From an uncultured Pelagibacteraceae bacterium (GTDB taxonomy: Bacteria > Pseudomonadota > Alphaproteobacteria > Pelagibacterales > Pelagibacteraceae), in contig CACDZF010000001.1 of assembly GCA_902557385.1 (NCBI GenBank), positions 1 to 64,000 of the forward strand: a stretch of DNA of 64,000 bases. The letters run 5' to 3'. The notes under the pieces are model-generated. The model saw only the letters and a program-made list of their open reading frames with translations, was not told the DNA's origin and searched no databases. Both the position numbers and the translations under genes were made by a program. Shown here in pieces: positions 17,069-26,135 of this stretch (the first letter of the stretch is position 1; each line of letters opens with the position of its first letter).

Positions 17069-17692
17069 TTAATTAAATTTGTAGTCTAAAACACAAGCTA
17101 CTAGATGGACACGGTTCTCTTCGCCTCCATTAAATGCGTTATGATATTTTAAATTATTAGTTACCCAAACAGAACCGTCGGCAGGCATATGATGAGCAAC
17201 CTTATCGATAACCATTATTGATCCAGGATTTGTATATATTGGTATATGTAATCTCGGCTCAGGATCACGATGCCAGCTTAATGTTGATCTAGGTTCCTTT
17301 AATAGCAGTCTCACTCTACCTAATTTATATTTCTTAGATAATTCATCATAGACATGCTTAAAATAAGTATGCTTAAAATCTTTAACAAATTCTGTATATT
17401 TAGACTCATCGATGCTAACGTCCCTAGAAACTTCAACACCTGTAGAATCAGGTTTAGTCCAATATACACCTCTTACTTTATTTCCTTTAATAGAGTCAGG
17501 GTCACCTGGTATCTGATTTAAAGATATACCAGCAAAATGAGGAATCCCTAAACTAGTATCAAAACCTTTAATTTTTAAAACTTCATTACAAGCATTCCTT
17601 AACTTATCTATATCAAAAGAAATATTCTGTTTTTGAAAATCACTTGTTGATTTAGGAGCTTGATTTTTATTTATATACGTAACATTGTTCAT
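17069..17692 (-). CDS. Fe(II)/2-oxoglutarate-dependent oxygenase, aspartyl/asparaginyl hydroxylase-like fold
   Basis: 207 residues. The second half carries a full double-stranded-helix metal site: H141 and D143 in SWHRDPEPRLH, H184 in KYHNAF, and R194 in NRVHLV, which would bind the 2-oxoglutarate carboxylate. The arrangement resembles AspH-type hydroxylases and their phage/marine relatives. The N-terminal 100 residues match nothing I know. It begins the rpiB-glyA run (21-base gap) and is divergent from hemB. The substrate could be a protein side chain or a small molecule; the neighbours give no clear hint. Confidence 0.75.
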   Translation of the reverse strand: MNNVTYINKNQAPKSTSDFQKQNISFDIDKLRNACNEVLKIKGFDTSLGIPHFAGISLNQIPGDPDSIKGNKVRGVYWTKPDSTGVEVSRDVSIDESKYTEFVKDFKHTYFKHVYDELSKKYKLGRVRLLLKEPRSTLSWHRDPEPRLHIPIYTNPGSIMVIDKVAHHMPADGSVWVTNNLKYHNAFNGGEENRVHLVACVLDYKFN

Positions 17693-17763
17693 GTGCTTAA
17701 ATAAATACTTTATTTATAATTATAATACATATAACTTTTGTCGCATATAAAAATTTATTGAGA

Positions 17764-18756
17764 ATGATTATCACTGGAAAATACCCAAATTTAAGGCTTA
17801 GAAGAAATCGTAAAACTGATTGGTCTAGAAGGCTAGTGCAAGAAAACAATTTGTCAGCTAACGATCTAATTTTGCCAATTTTTATTATCGAAGGGAAAAA
17901 TAAAAAAGAATCAATTAAATCAATGCCAGATGTCTATAGATATAGTGTAGATAAAATCCCAATGATACTTGATAAAGCTGTTAAATATAAAATACCAATG
18001 GTTGCTTTATTTCCCTACACTAATAAAAAATTAAAAAATGAATTGGGCTCTGAAGCGCTAAATGAAAACAACTTGGTTTGTAGGGCTATAAGATTAATTA
18101 AAAAAAAATATAAAAATAAGATTGGAATTATGTGTGATGTTGCTCTTGACCCCTATACATCCCATGGTCATGACGGTCTTTTAAAAGAAGGAAAAATTTT
18201 GAACGATGAAACAATAGAAATTCTAATTAGACAATCCCTGCTACAAGCGCAAATGGGATGCGATGTTATAGCTCCGTCTGATATGATGGATGGTAGAATT
18301 GGAAAAATTAGAAAATATTTAGATAAATATAAATTTCAAGACGTTCAGATATTATCTTATGCTGCGAAATATGCCTCAAGTTTTTATGGACCATTTAGAG
18401 AGGCTGTTGGATCAAATAAATCTCTAAAAAGTGATAAAAAAACTTATCAGATGGACTTTAATAACAGTTTAGAAGCACTAAGGGAGGTTTCTTTAGATAT
18501 TAAAGAAGGTGCCGATATAGTAATGGTAAAACCAGGCATGCCTTACTTGGATGTTATTAAATCCATAAAAGAAAATTTTAAAATTCCTGTGTTTGCATAT
18601 CAAGTATCAGGAGAATATTCATTAATTAAAAACGCCATTGATAGAAAATTAATAAAAGAAGATAGCGTAATTGAAACATTGGTAGGATTTAAAAGAGCTG
18701 GAGCTTCAGCTGTTGTTACATATTTTGCTGATCAAATTGCAAGATATTTAAAATAA
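17764..18756 (+). CDS. hemB: Delta-aminolevulinic acid dehydratase (porphobilinogen synthase)
   Basis: Condenses two ALA into porphobilinogen for heme. The start is placed at the ATG at 17764; a TTG six bases earlier is in frame but less likely. The Schiff-base lysines are in YAAKYASSFYG and VMVKPGMPYLD. The site that binds catalytic zinc in animal enzymes reads DVALDPYTSHGHDG here, with no cysteines, so this is the magnesium-type enzyme. It converges on recO with 2 bases between. Confidence 0.96.
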   Translation: MIITGKYPNLRLRRNRKTDWSRRLVQENNLSANDLILPIFIIEGKNKKESIKSMPDVYRYSVDKIPMILDKAVKYKIPMVALFPYTNKKLKNELGSEALNENNLVCRAIRLIKKKYKNKIGIMCDVALDPYTSHGHDGLLKEGKILNDETIEILIRQSLLQAQMGCDVIAPSDMMDGRIGKIRKYLDKYKFQDVQILSYAAKYASSFYGPFREAVGSNKSLKSDKKTYQMDFNNSLEALREVSLDIKEGADIVMVKPGMPYLDVIKSIKENFKIPVFAYQVSGEYSLIKNAIDRKLIKEDSVIETLVGFKRAGASAVVTYFADQIARYLK

Positions 18757-18758
18757 AA

Positions 18759-19439
18759 CTATTTTAAAATATTTATAAAATTAATTCTCGAATGAGGTTG
18801 ACTTATATTATTAGGAATTAAAATACTTTTTTGTAAATAGTCGGTAACAAGCTTCAAACCTAAAAGTAAAGTATCAAAGTTTATGTCTTCTTCATTTTTA
18901 TCAACAAGAAAATTTGGAACTTGTTTCACAGCAGACGAAGATTTTACTGTATATTTAAGCTGATTGTTTATATTTTCTGAAGTAACTATATTTTCAAGGT
19001 TTAAATCATAGCCTAAGAATTTAAGAAGATTAAGCTCCCAAAAGATATAATGTTTTAGCCAATTTTTACTAGAGAGGTTGTTAAAGAAAATTTCTATATT
19101 TTCAAAAACTTTATTATTTTTTTGAAATTCAACAGTTAATAATTTAACAAGACTCATTGCTGAAGAAATACACATCAGCTTTTTTTTATCATCAAAAAAC
19201 AATGGAGTATTTGCTTTTAAAATTTCAACCTTAAAGTAGCCTGTCTTTCCCTCATTTTTATAATTGTAATTAATATGAAGTTTATTACCAATCTGTAAAT
19301 AGTTACGGATTTTTTTCGAGGTTCCACCAAAAATGATACCTGAACACTTGCCATGTTCTTTCGTAAAGATATCTGCAATGATAGAGGTTTCATTGTAATT
19401 ATTTTTTGATATTAAATAGCCTTCGTCAATCCAGTTCAT
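18759..19439 (-). CDS. recO: DNA repair protein RecO
   Basis: Recombination mediator that loads RecA with RecR. In its 226 residues, the N-terminal OB fold (about 1-80) has GYLISKNNYNETSIIADIFTKE and then HGKCSGIIFGG, both family hallmarks. The helical C-terminal part is divergent and lacks zinc-finger cysteines. The position after rnc (ATGA overlap) is the conserved rnc-recO neighbourhood (era is not present here). Confidence 0.88.
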   Translation of the reverse strand: MNWIDEGYLISKNNYNETSIIADIFTKEHGKCSGIIFGGTSKKIRNYLQIGNKLHINYNYKNEGKTGYFKVEILKANTPLFFDDKKKLMCISSAMSLVKLLTVEFQKNNKVFENIEIFFNNLSSKNWLKHYIFWELNLLKFLGYDLNLENIVTSENINNQLKYTVKSSSAVKQVPNFLVDKNEEDINFDTLLLGLKLVTDYLQKSILIPNNISQPHSRINFINILK

Positions 19440-20104
19440 TTTTTAATTAAATTTTTTAGTAAAATTGATGCTGCATTTAATTCTGCTTCTTTTTTTGATG
19501 ACCCAATACCCTTTGCGATTTTTGAGTTTTTCAATCTAACGCTAATTTTAAATATAGGTTTGTGTTTTGGTCCTGAACTTTCTACTAATTTGTATATAGG
19601 GAGTAGTTTAAATTTTTTTAAAGAGTATTCTTGAAGTTTTGTTTTAGGATCAATATAAGTTTCCTCACTTGAGGCAATGTGATTATTCCATAAATTTAAT
19701 ATAAATTTTTCAGTAGCTTCCAATCCTTTATCAAGATAAATGGCCCCAATAAGCGACTCACAAGCATCAGAAACAATTTTGTCCTCAATAGATTCAATTT
19801 TTTTTTTTGAATTACCAACTAAAATAAATTTTTTTAAATTAATAGAGTTTGCTACCTCTAAGCATTTTTTTTTATTAACTAAAGAAGCTAATTTTTTATC
19901 AAGAGAGCCTTCTTTATCGTTTGGGTATTTTTCATAAAGATTTTTTGAGATTACTAGTCCTAATACTCTATCACCAATAAACTCAAGCTTTTCGTTACTG
20001 TGCTCTGAGTCATAACTTTTATGTGTCAAAGATTGTTTTAAAAGTTTTTGGTTTTTAAATTTAAGATTTATTATTTTTTCTAATTTATTAAAATCTAAAT
20101 TCAT
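19436..20104 (-). CDS. rnc: Ribonuclease III
   Basis: Cuts double-stranded RNA in rRNA and mRNA processing. 222 residues: the nuclease domain carries KLEFIGDRVLGLVIS with the catalytic acids and DACESLIGAIYLD, and a C-terminal dsRNA-binding domain runs over about residues 155-222 (PKTKLQEYSLKK to KKEAELNAASILL). It overlaps lepB by one base and recO by four. Confidence 0.97.
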   Translation of the reverse strand: MNLDFNKLEKIINLKFKNQKLLKQSLTHKSYDSEHSNEKLEFIGDRVLGLVISKNLYEKYPNDKEGSLDKKLASLVNKKKCLEVANSINLKKFILVGNSKKKIESIEDKIVSDACESLIGAIYLDKGLEATEKFILNLWNNHIASSEETYIDPKTKLQEYSLKKFKLLPIYKLVESSGPKHKPIFKISVRLKNSKIAKGIGSSKKEAELNAASILLKNLIKK

Positions 20105-20838
20105 TAAATTATTCTTTTAAAAAAACGATCAAATTTGATTGACTTATGCCATTTCCAAAATTCCAAAAAATAACCAATTTTATAATCAGAGGAAAAAAAA
20201 ATAAATTGAGCTTTTCCTACTAAATTATTTTCATGAACATATCCTACGCTAGTCAAAAAACGACTATCTTTTGAGCAATCACGGTTATCACCAAGAAAAA
20301 AATAATGGTTTGCTGGAACAGTGAATAAATCTGAGTTTTTAAAACTAAAATCTTTTCTATATGAAGATAAATATTTTTTACCATTTGTAAGTTTTTCTTC
20401 AAAAGTATTAACAGACATTTTTTTATTACCACATGAAACCTGATCATTTTTTATAATTATAGTTTTAAGTATCTGATTATCATTTATATAAACATCTCCA
20501 TCAATAAACTGGATTGTATCACCAGGTAGTCCTATTAAACGTTTTATATAATCAGTTCTATTATCAGCGGGAGTTTTAAAAACAATCACATCACCTCTAC
20601 TAGGTTTTGAGCTAAAAATTCTTCCTGTAAAAAAAGGAGGGCTGAATGGAAATGAATGTTTGCTATAACCATATGAATATTTAGTCACAAATAATCTATC
20701 TCCAACCAAAAGATTGGGTTCCATTGATGATGAGGGTATATAAAAAGGTTGTAAAAATAATGATCTAATCAAAACAGCAATGATTAGTGCATAAAATATA
20801 GTTTTTAAATTATCAATTATAAATTCTTTTTTAATCAT
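20104..20838 (-). CDS. lepB: Signal peptidase I
   Basis: Inner-membrane serine/lysine protease that removes Sec signal peptides. 244 residues: one N-terminal membrane helix (about 10-30), the nucleophile Ser in SSSMEPNLLVGD, the general-base Lys in TDYIKRLIGLPGD, and the C-terminal FLGDNRDCSKDSR box. Overlaps of 4 and 1 bases with acpS and rnc indicate one operon. Confidence 0.97.
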   Translation of the reverse strand: MIKKEFIIDNLKTIFYALIIAVLIRSLFLQPFYIPSSSMEPNLLVGDRLFVTKYSYGYSKHSFPFSPPFFTGRIFSSKPSRGDVIVFKTPADNRTDYIKRLIGLPGDTIQFIDGDVYINDNQILKTIIIKNDQVSCGNKKMSVNTFEEKLTNGKKYLSSYRKDFSFKNSDLFTVPANHYFFLGDNRDCSKDSRFLTSVGYVHENNLVGKAQFIFFSSDYKIGYFLEFWKWHKSIKFDRFFKRII

Positions 20839-21218
20839 TTTTGAAAGATTACAAAGGCTACTGAATAATTCTTTTCATCAGAAATTGATAGATAGAAATT
20901 AAACTTTTTAGTTTTAAATTGTTTATTAATGAGAGATTTAATTTTTTTTGTAATAAAAAAAAAGGGTTTTCCTGATTTATTATTTTTAATAACTATATCT
21001 CTAAAATTTAAATTATTACGAAATCCAGTACCTAAGGATTTTGAAAAAGCTTCTTTTGCTGCAAATCTTTTTGCAAAAAAAGCTGTCTTATTAGCAATTT
21101 TAGTTGAATTTAAGATTTCATAATTTGAAAAAACTCTATTTAAAAAAACTTTATTTCTAATCATTTTTTTTATCCTCGAATTGTCAACTATATCAACTCC
21201 TATACCAAATAAATTCAT
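20835..21218 (-). CDS. acpS: Holo-[acyl-carrier-protein] synthase
   Basis: Moves 4'-phosphopantetheine from CoA to ACP. 127 residues with both family motifs: GVDIVDNSRI at the N-terminus (metal-binding Asp) and FAKRFAAKEAFSKSLGTG. The gene lies between pdxJ and lepB, the usual alphaproteobacterial pdxJ-acpS-lepB-rnc order. Confidence 0.96.
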   Translation of the reverse strand: MNLFGIGVDIVDNSRIKKMIRNKVFLNRVFSNYEILNSTKIANKTAFFAKRFAAKEAFSKSLGTGFRNNLNFRDIVIKNNKSGKPFFFITKKIKSLINKQFKTKKFNFYLSISDEKNYSVAFVIFQK

Positions 21219-21220
21219 AA

Positions 21221-21940
21221 TTATTTTTTAAGTATTTTTTTAAATCGTATAATTACAGATTTAATCCCGTAAAAAAAAGATTCCCCAACAATGAAATGTC
21301 CAATATTAAACTCTTTTATTTCTTTTATTGGTTTTAGTATTTTTGCTGTTTTATAGTCCATCCCATGACCAGCATGAACCTCTAGACCAAGTTTATATGC
21401 ATATTTTGAACATTCTCTAATTTTTTTTAATTCCACATTAAAGGATTTTTTTTTTTTGACTAAACCTGCCAGTCTACCAGTGTGAAGTTCTACGCAATTT
21501 GAATGTAACTCTTTAGATAATTTAATATTACTTTTGGTTGGATCAATAAATAAACTAGTTCGAATTTTTGCTTTGTTTAATCTCTGTATTATTTTTTTTA
21601 ACTTAAATTTATTTTTAGAGATATTTAAACCACCTTCTGTAGTAATTTCTTTTCTTCTTTCTGGAACAAGACAGACGTATGATGGTTTATTAAACAATGC
21701 TATTTTGAGCATTTTAAAATTTGCAGCCATTTCTAAGTTAACAGTTAATTTTTTATTTTTACAAATCCTTCTCACATCAAGATCATTTATATGACGTCTA
21801 TCCTCTCTTAAATGGATTGTAATAGAATTTGCTCCATATTTTGTAGCAACTTTAGCCGCTAAATAAGGATCTGGATGAGACTCTCCTCTTGAGTTTCTTA
21901 GAGTTCCAACATGATCAACATTTATTCCTAGTTTTATCAT
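21221..21940 (-). CDS. pdxJ: Pyridoxine 5'-phosphate synthase
   Basis: Final ring-forming step of DXP-dependent vitamin B6 synthesis. The 239-residue TIM barrel shows GINVDHVGTLRNSRGE, THYG-equivalent KYGANSITIHLREDRRHI, VCLVPERR, CVELHTGRLA and GLEVHAGHGMDY. It overlaps pyrE by 4 bases. It implies B6 prototrophy if the DXP and PdxA parts exist elsewhere. Confidence 0.96.
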   Translation of the reverse strand: MIKLGINVDHVGTLRNSRGESHPDPYLAAKVATKYGANSITIHLREDRRHINDLDVRRICKNKKLTVNLEMAANFKMLKIALFNKPSYVCLVPERRKEITTEGGLNISKNKFKLKKIIQRLNKAKIRTSLFIDPTKSNIKLSKELHSNCVELHTGRLAGLVKKKKSFNVELKKIRECSKYAYKLGLEVHAGHGMDYKTAKILKPIKEIKEFNIGHFIVGESFFYGIKSVIIRFKKILKK

Positions 21941-22524
21941 TTAATAAACCTGCTGCCAGGATAAGAAATAGGTTTAAACTTTAGATGCTTAGGTAGGTTT
22001 TTTTTATTAAATGTAGGCACTTGTATTTTGATATGTGATATTATTTTTTTTTTAATAAGAAGGTTTTTTTTACTTGATCTATCAATTATTGATGCAAAGC
22101 CAAGCAATTTTGCTTTAGATTTTTTAATTAATTTTTCACATTCCAAACTTGATTTTCCTGTTGTAATAACATCTTCAACTATAACTACTCTTGCATTTTT
22201 CTTAATGATAAATCCCCTTCTTAATTGAAATTTTCCCTTCACTCGCTCACAAAAAATTGTTTCTTTTCTGAGCAACCTACCTACTTCATATCCAATAATA
22301 ATTCCTCCCATAGCTGGTGATAAAATTAAATCAATTTTTTTAAAATTTTTTTTAATTTTTTTAGATAATGATGTGCAAATTTTATTAGCTATATGAGGAA
22401 AGCTTAAAAGTTTTGCGCATTGTATGTACTGTGATGAATGAAGTCCAGATGATAAAACAAAATGTCCATCACGTAGAGCATTAGTTTTTCTTAAAATATT
22501 TAAAGATTTTTTGTGTGAAAGCAT
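21937..22524 (-). CDS. pyrE: Orotate phosphoribosyltransferase
   Basis: Joins orotate with PRPP in UMP synthesis. The 195 residues include GHFVLSSGLHSSQYIQ, SPAMGGIIIG and the PRPP loop VVIVEDVITTGKS. The start lies 44 bases inside the 3' end of rsh; the conserved N-terminus needs most of this length, so the unusually long overlap appears real. Confidence 0.95.
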   Translation of the reverse strand: MLSHKKSLNILRKTNALRDGHFVLSSGLHSSQYIQCAKLLSFPHIANKICTSLSKKIKKNFKKIDLILSPAMGGIIIGYEVGRLLRKETIFCERVKGKFQLRRGFIIKKNARVVIVEDVITTGKSSLECEKLIKKSKAKLLGFASIIDRSSKKNLLIKKKIISHIKIQVPTFNKKNLPKHLKFKPISYPGSRFIK

Positions 22525-24229
22525 TTCTTTTATTTTCGTGCCTTATGATTTTAAATTTAATCTGTTTTTGTTTTAACTCACTGATAAAATTTGTAAAGTT
22601 TTTCAGCACATTTATAGTCAAATTAAATCTAAAGTTTATATAATCTTTAGTTTTTTCCTTCATTTCTACACTTGAAATGTTAAGTTTATGTGTACCGATC
22701 AAGGTAGAGATCTCACCAAGTTTTCCAGGTTTGTCAGGCAATGAAATCCATAAAGTGGTGTTGTATTTTTTAACTCTTTCATCATTTTTAATATTATCTT
22801 TTGTGTGCCAATATTTTCTTATAGCCGCTCTAGCCTTTCCAGTTTTTGTTAAAGGCAACCAATGTAAAGAAGGTGACTTATTTTTAGATGTGATAATGTT
22901 CACAATGTCACCATTTCTTAGAATACTTTGCAAATCACTTTCTTTTCCATTAATTTCACAACCTATCGCCGTATCTCCAATTTTTGTATGCACTGCATAG
23001 GCAAAATCAATAGGTGTAGCATCTTTTGGCAATTTAATGACAGAGCCTTTTGGAGTAAAACAAAAAGCATTTTCTTGGAACATTTGTAATTTAGTATATT
23101 CAAAAAAATGTTCAGGGTTTTCATTTCTATCCATAATATCTACTAAATCTTTCAACCAATCATATTCTTTCCAAGTAAGAGAGTTAAATTTTTCTGAAGA
23201 TTTATATTTCCAATGTGAGGCAATACCTCTTTCTGCAAAATCATGCATTGGCTGAGTTCTAATTTGAATTTCTATTGGTCTTTTATTTGGTCCTATAATT
23301 GAAGTGTGTAAGGATTGATATTTATTTATTTTTGGCGATGAAATATAATCTTTAAATTTACCTGGTATACAATTGTATTCTCTATGAAATATACCAAGAG
23401 CTTTATAACAATCTTCTATATTGTCCAAAATTATTCTAAAACCAATAACATCTGTTATTTGCTCAAGTGAAACTCTTTTTTTTTGAACTTTCCTCCATAT
23501 TGAAAATGGTGTTTTTTCCCTACCGATTATTTTAGCATCAAGATGGTGCTGATTTAGTAAATCACTAAATTGAAATGAAATTGAATTAAAAGAGTTAACT
23601 TTATCATCTTTAATTTCATCAAGTCTTTTTTTAATTAGTTTACGTGCGTCATAATTAAGTACTTCAAAAGATAAATCTTCTAACTCATCTCTTATTCTAT
23701 GCATCCCCATTCTATCAGCTAGAGGTGAATAAATTTCCATAGTTTCTTTAGCAATTCTTATTTGTTTGTCTTTCAATTTTATAAAGTTAATAGTTCTCAT
23801 GTTGTGCAAACGATCTGCCAATTTTACCAACAAAACTCTTATGTCTTTTGATGTAGCTAATATAAGTTTTCTAAAATTTTCTGCTTTGGAATTAGTCGAA
23901 GCTTGATTTTCAAAAACAGAAATTTTAGTAACTCCTTCAACAAGATCTGCCACCTCTTTTCCAAATTCACCTTTTATTGTTTCATAAGTAGCATGAGTAT
24001 CTTCTATTGTATCATGCAGTAAGCCTGTCGCTATTGTGGCACTGTCGAGCTTTAACTCTGTAAGTATATTGGCAACAGCAATTGGATGATTTATGTAAGG
24101 GACTCCCTCATCTCTTTTTTGTGTTTGGTGAGCTTTTAGTGCAAAGTTATATGCCTTACTCAAAGTTTCTGGGTTTAAAAACTTATTGTAAGATTTTACC
24201 TTATTTATTAAATCATCTGATTTAAGCAT
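22481..24229 (-). CDS. RelA/SpoT-type (p)ppGpp synthetase/hydrolase, short form
   Basis: Bifunctional stringent-response enzyme. The hydrolase HD domain is intact (H34, H48, HD at 72-73, then GVTKIS), the synthetase has DVIGFRIIL and KDYISSPKINKYQSLHT, and a TGS domain (NAFCFTPKGSVIKLP onward) and a C-terminal ACT domain (SLPDKPGKLGEISTLI) follow. Only about 30 residues lie between TGS and ACT, so the helical and zinc-finger segment of full-length proteins is missing; total length is 582 against the usual 700 or more. It is followed by pyrE with a 44-base overlap. Confidence 0.95.
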   Translation of the reverse strand: MLKSDDLINKVKSYNKFLNPETLSKAYNFALKAHQTQKRDEGVPYINHPIAVANILTELKLDSATIATGLLHDTIEDTHATYETIKGEFGKEVADLVEGVTKISVFENQASTNSKAENFRKLILATSKDIRVLLVKLADRLHNMRTINFIKLKDKQIRIAKETMEIYSPLADRMGMHRIRDELEDLSFEVLNYDARKLIKKRLDEIKDDKVNSFNSISFQFSDLLNQHHLDAKIIGREKTPFSIWRKVQKKRVSLEQITDVIGFRIILDNIEDCYKALGIFHREYNCIPGKFKDYISSPKINKYQSLHTSIIGPNKRPIEIQIRTQPMHDFAERGIASHWKYKSSEKFNSLTWKEYDWLKDLVDIMDRNENPEHFFEYTKLQMFQENAFCFTPKGSVIKLPKDATPIDFAYAVHTKIGDTAIGCEINGKESDLQSILRNGDIVNIITSKNKSPSLHWLPLTKTGKARAAIRKYWHTKDNIKNDERVKKYNTTLWISLPDKPGKLGEISTLIGTHKLNISSVEMKEKTKDYINFRFNLTINVLKNFTNFISELKQKQIKFKIIRHENKRNAFTQKIFKYFKKN

Positions 24230-24248
24230 TATTTATTATATCACTATT

Positions 24249-24758
24249 TTAGATTTGTTTAATAGATCTTAAGTCTTCTTCTTTTAAAAAACTAATTAAT
24301 TTTGCGATTTTTACTTTGCTAACTGGATGCTTCCAGTTTTTAGCTATTTCGAATAGTGGTAATAAAACAAAATTTCGATACTCAATAAAAGGGTGAGGAA
24401 TTGTTAAATTTAGAGGTTTTTTAATCTTTAGTTTTTTTTGGTCATAATCAATAATATCAATATCACAAGTTCTGGGTTCATTTTTTTTAAACCTCTTTCT
24501 ACCAAGCTCAATCTCAACTTTATTGCAAATATTTAAAAGCTCAACTGGTGAAAAATATGTTTTTATTTTAATTACTATATTTATAAATTTTGGTTTTTTT
24601 GGATCAGGCCAAGAAAATGTTTCATAGGCACTGGATGATTTGATTATTTTGATTAATTTTTTTTGTAGTTTAAATTTTGCTTTTTCAATATTCAGTTTTT
24701 TATTACCTAAATTTGAGCCAATAGCTATGAAGGCATATTTAACTTGTTTTTCTGACAT
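24249..24758 (-). CDS. folK: 2-amino-4-hydroxy-6-hydroxymethyldihydropteridine pyrophosphokinase
   Basis: HPPK of folate synthesis. 169 residues with [17 protein letters not shown] at the N-terminus, [36 protein letters not shown] (ATP and Mg site) and [16 protein letters not shown]. It overlaps smpB by 20 bases and precedes rsh by 19. Confidence 0.95.
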   Translation of the reverse strand: MSEKQVKYAFIAIGSNLGNKKLNIEKAKFKLQKKLIKIIKSSSAYETFSWPDPKKPKFINIVIKIKTYFSPVELLNICNKVEIELGRKRFKKNEPRTCDIDIIDYDQKKLKIKKPLNLTIPHPFIEYRNFVLLPLFEIAKNWKHPVSKVKIAKLISFLKEEDLRSIKQI

Positions 24759-25209
24759 ATCTCGCCTTATCTCGATTCCAATCCCTTCTTTTTATGGCTT
24801 GTCTTTTATCATACTTTTTTTTACCCTTAGCAACAGCTATTTCAATTTTTGCTTTACCTTTTTTAAAATACATTTTTGTAGGTATTAAAGTAAAACCTTC
24901 TCTCTGCATTTTACCAATAAGTTTATTTATTTCTTTTTTATTTAACAGAAGTTTTCTTTCACTCATTGGATTGTGGTTCGTGTAGCTTGCTTGTTTATAT
25001 GATGAGATATGAGAATTAATTAAGAAAATTTCTCCATCTTTTTCAATAGCATATGCATCTGCAATATTAGCTTTTCCATTTCTAACTGATTTAATCTCTG
25101 AACCTTTTAAAACTATCCCGGCTTCATACATATCTTCAAAAAAGTAATTAAAGTTTGCTTTTCTATTTAAACAAATAATTTTTAAACCAGGAGAGGTTTT
25201 TTTTTTCAT
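24739..25209 (-). CDS. smpB: SsrA-binding protein SmpB
   Basis: Partner of tmRNA in ribosome rescue. 156 residues with [20 protein letters not shown], the [14 protein letters not shown] motif and the basic C-terminal [17 protein letters not shown] tail that enters the mRNA channel. The tmRNA gene is not in this window. One-base overlap with dapA. Confidence 0.97.
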   Translation of the reverse strand: MKKKTSPGLKIICLNRKANFNYFFEDMYEAGIVLKGSEIKSVRNGKANIADAYAIEKDGEIFLINSHISSYKQASYTNHNPMSERKLLLNKKEINKLIGKMQREGFTLIPTKMYFKKGKAKIEIAVAKGKKKYDKRQAIKRRDWNRDKARYVRKTS

Positions 25210-26093
25210 TAACTAATAAGTTTAGCTGATGATAAAGCTTGTTTAACTTTTTCTTGTGTTTCTTTTTTAATTTTAACCAATGGAAGTCTAATTTCATCGT
25301 CACATAGACCTAAAAGTTTTGCTGCATATTTAACTGGTGCAGGGTTACTTTCTATAAACAAAGATTTGTGTAAAGGTTGTAACAGCTGATCTATTCGTTC
25401 AGCCTCTTTAATTTCATTGTCAGATTCTGATTTAGAAAATTTTTGCATATCAGAGCACATCTTGGGTGCAATATTTGCTGTAACAGAAATAATTCCTACT
25501 CCACCTCTTTTATTAAATTCAAATGCAAGACCATCTTCTCCAGTAAGTTGGATGAAATCAGGTCCTAACTTTTTTATCGTTTGATCAAGTCTATTCAAAT
25601 CACCAGTTGCATCTTTTACCCCAGCTATATTTTTTAATTCAAATAATCTTGCCATTGTATCTACAGACATATCAATCACACATCTGCTAGGAATATTATA
25701 AATTATAATGGGAAGACTTGTGTTATCATTTATAGCTTTATAATGTTGATACAGACCCTCTTGTGTCGGCTTGTTATAATAAGGAGTTACAACTAACACT
25801 CCATCAGCTCCAGCCTTCTCTGCATGCTTAGTTAAAGATATTGCTTCAGCTGTAGAATTTGAACCAGTACCAGCTATAACTGGAATTTTACCTTTTGCTT
25901 CCTTGATACAAAGTTCGATGACTTGTTCATGTTCTTTATGGCTCAAAGTGGGAGATTCACCAGTTGTTCCCGCAGGAACTAGGCCGTTAGTACCATTTTT
26001 TAAATGAAAATGAATTAATTTGATGTAACAATCAACATCTAGTTGATTATTTTTAAATGGGGTGATTAACGCAACATTTGATCCTTTAAACAT
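25209..26093 (-). CDS. dapA: 4-hydroxy-tetrahydrodipicolinate synthase
   Basis: Condenses pyruvate and aspartate semialdehyde for lysine and diaminopimelate. The 294-residue TIM barrel has the Schiff-base K160 in [10 protein letters not shown]132 in IIYNIPSR and the GTTGESPTL phosphate-binding loop. It is the promoter-proximal gene of the long dapA-to-recO minus operon and is divergent from the lytic transglycosylase (42 bases between starts). Confidence 0.97.
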   Translation of the reverse strand: MFKGSNVALITPFKNNQLDVDCYIKLIHFHLKNGTNGLVPAGTTGESPTLSHKEHEQVIELCIKEAKGKIPVIAGTGSNSTAEAISLTKHAEKAGADGVLVVTPYYNKPTQEGLYQHYKAINDNTSLPIIIYNIPSRCVIDMSVDTMARLFELKNIAGVKDATGDLNRLDQTIKKLGPDFIQLTGEDGLAFEFNKRGGVGIISVTANIAPKMCSDMQKFSKSESDNEIKEAERIDQLLQPLHKSLFIESNPAPVKYAAKLLGLCDDEIRLPLVKIKKETQEKVKQALSSAKLIS

Positions 26094-26135
26094 AAATACT
26101 TATAACATAATTTATAGATTCATTTAGTAAAATTT

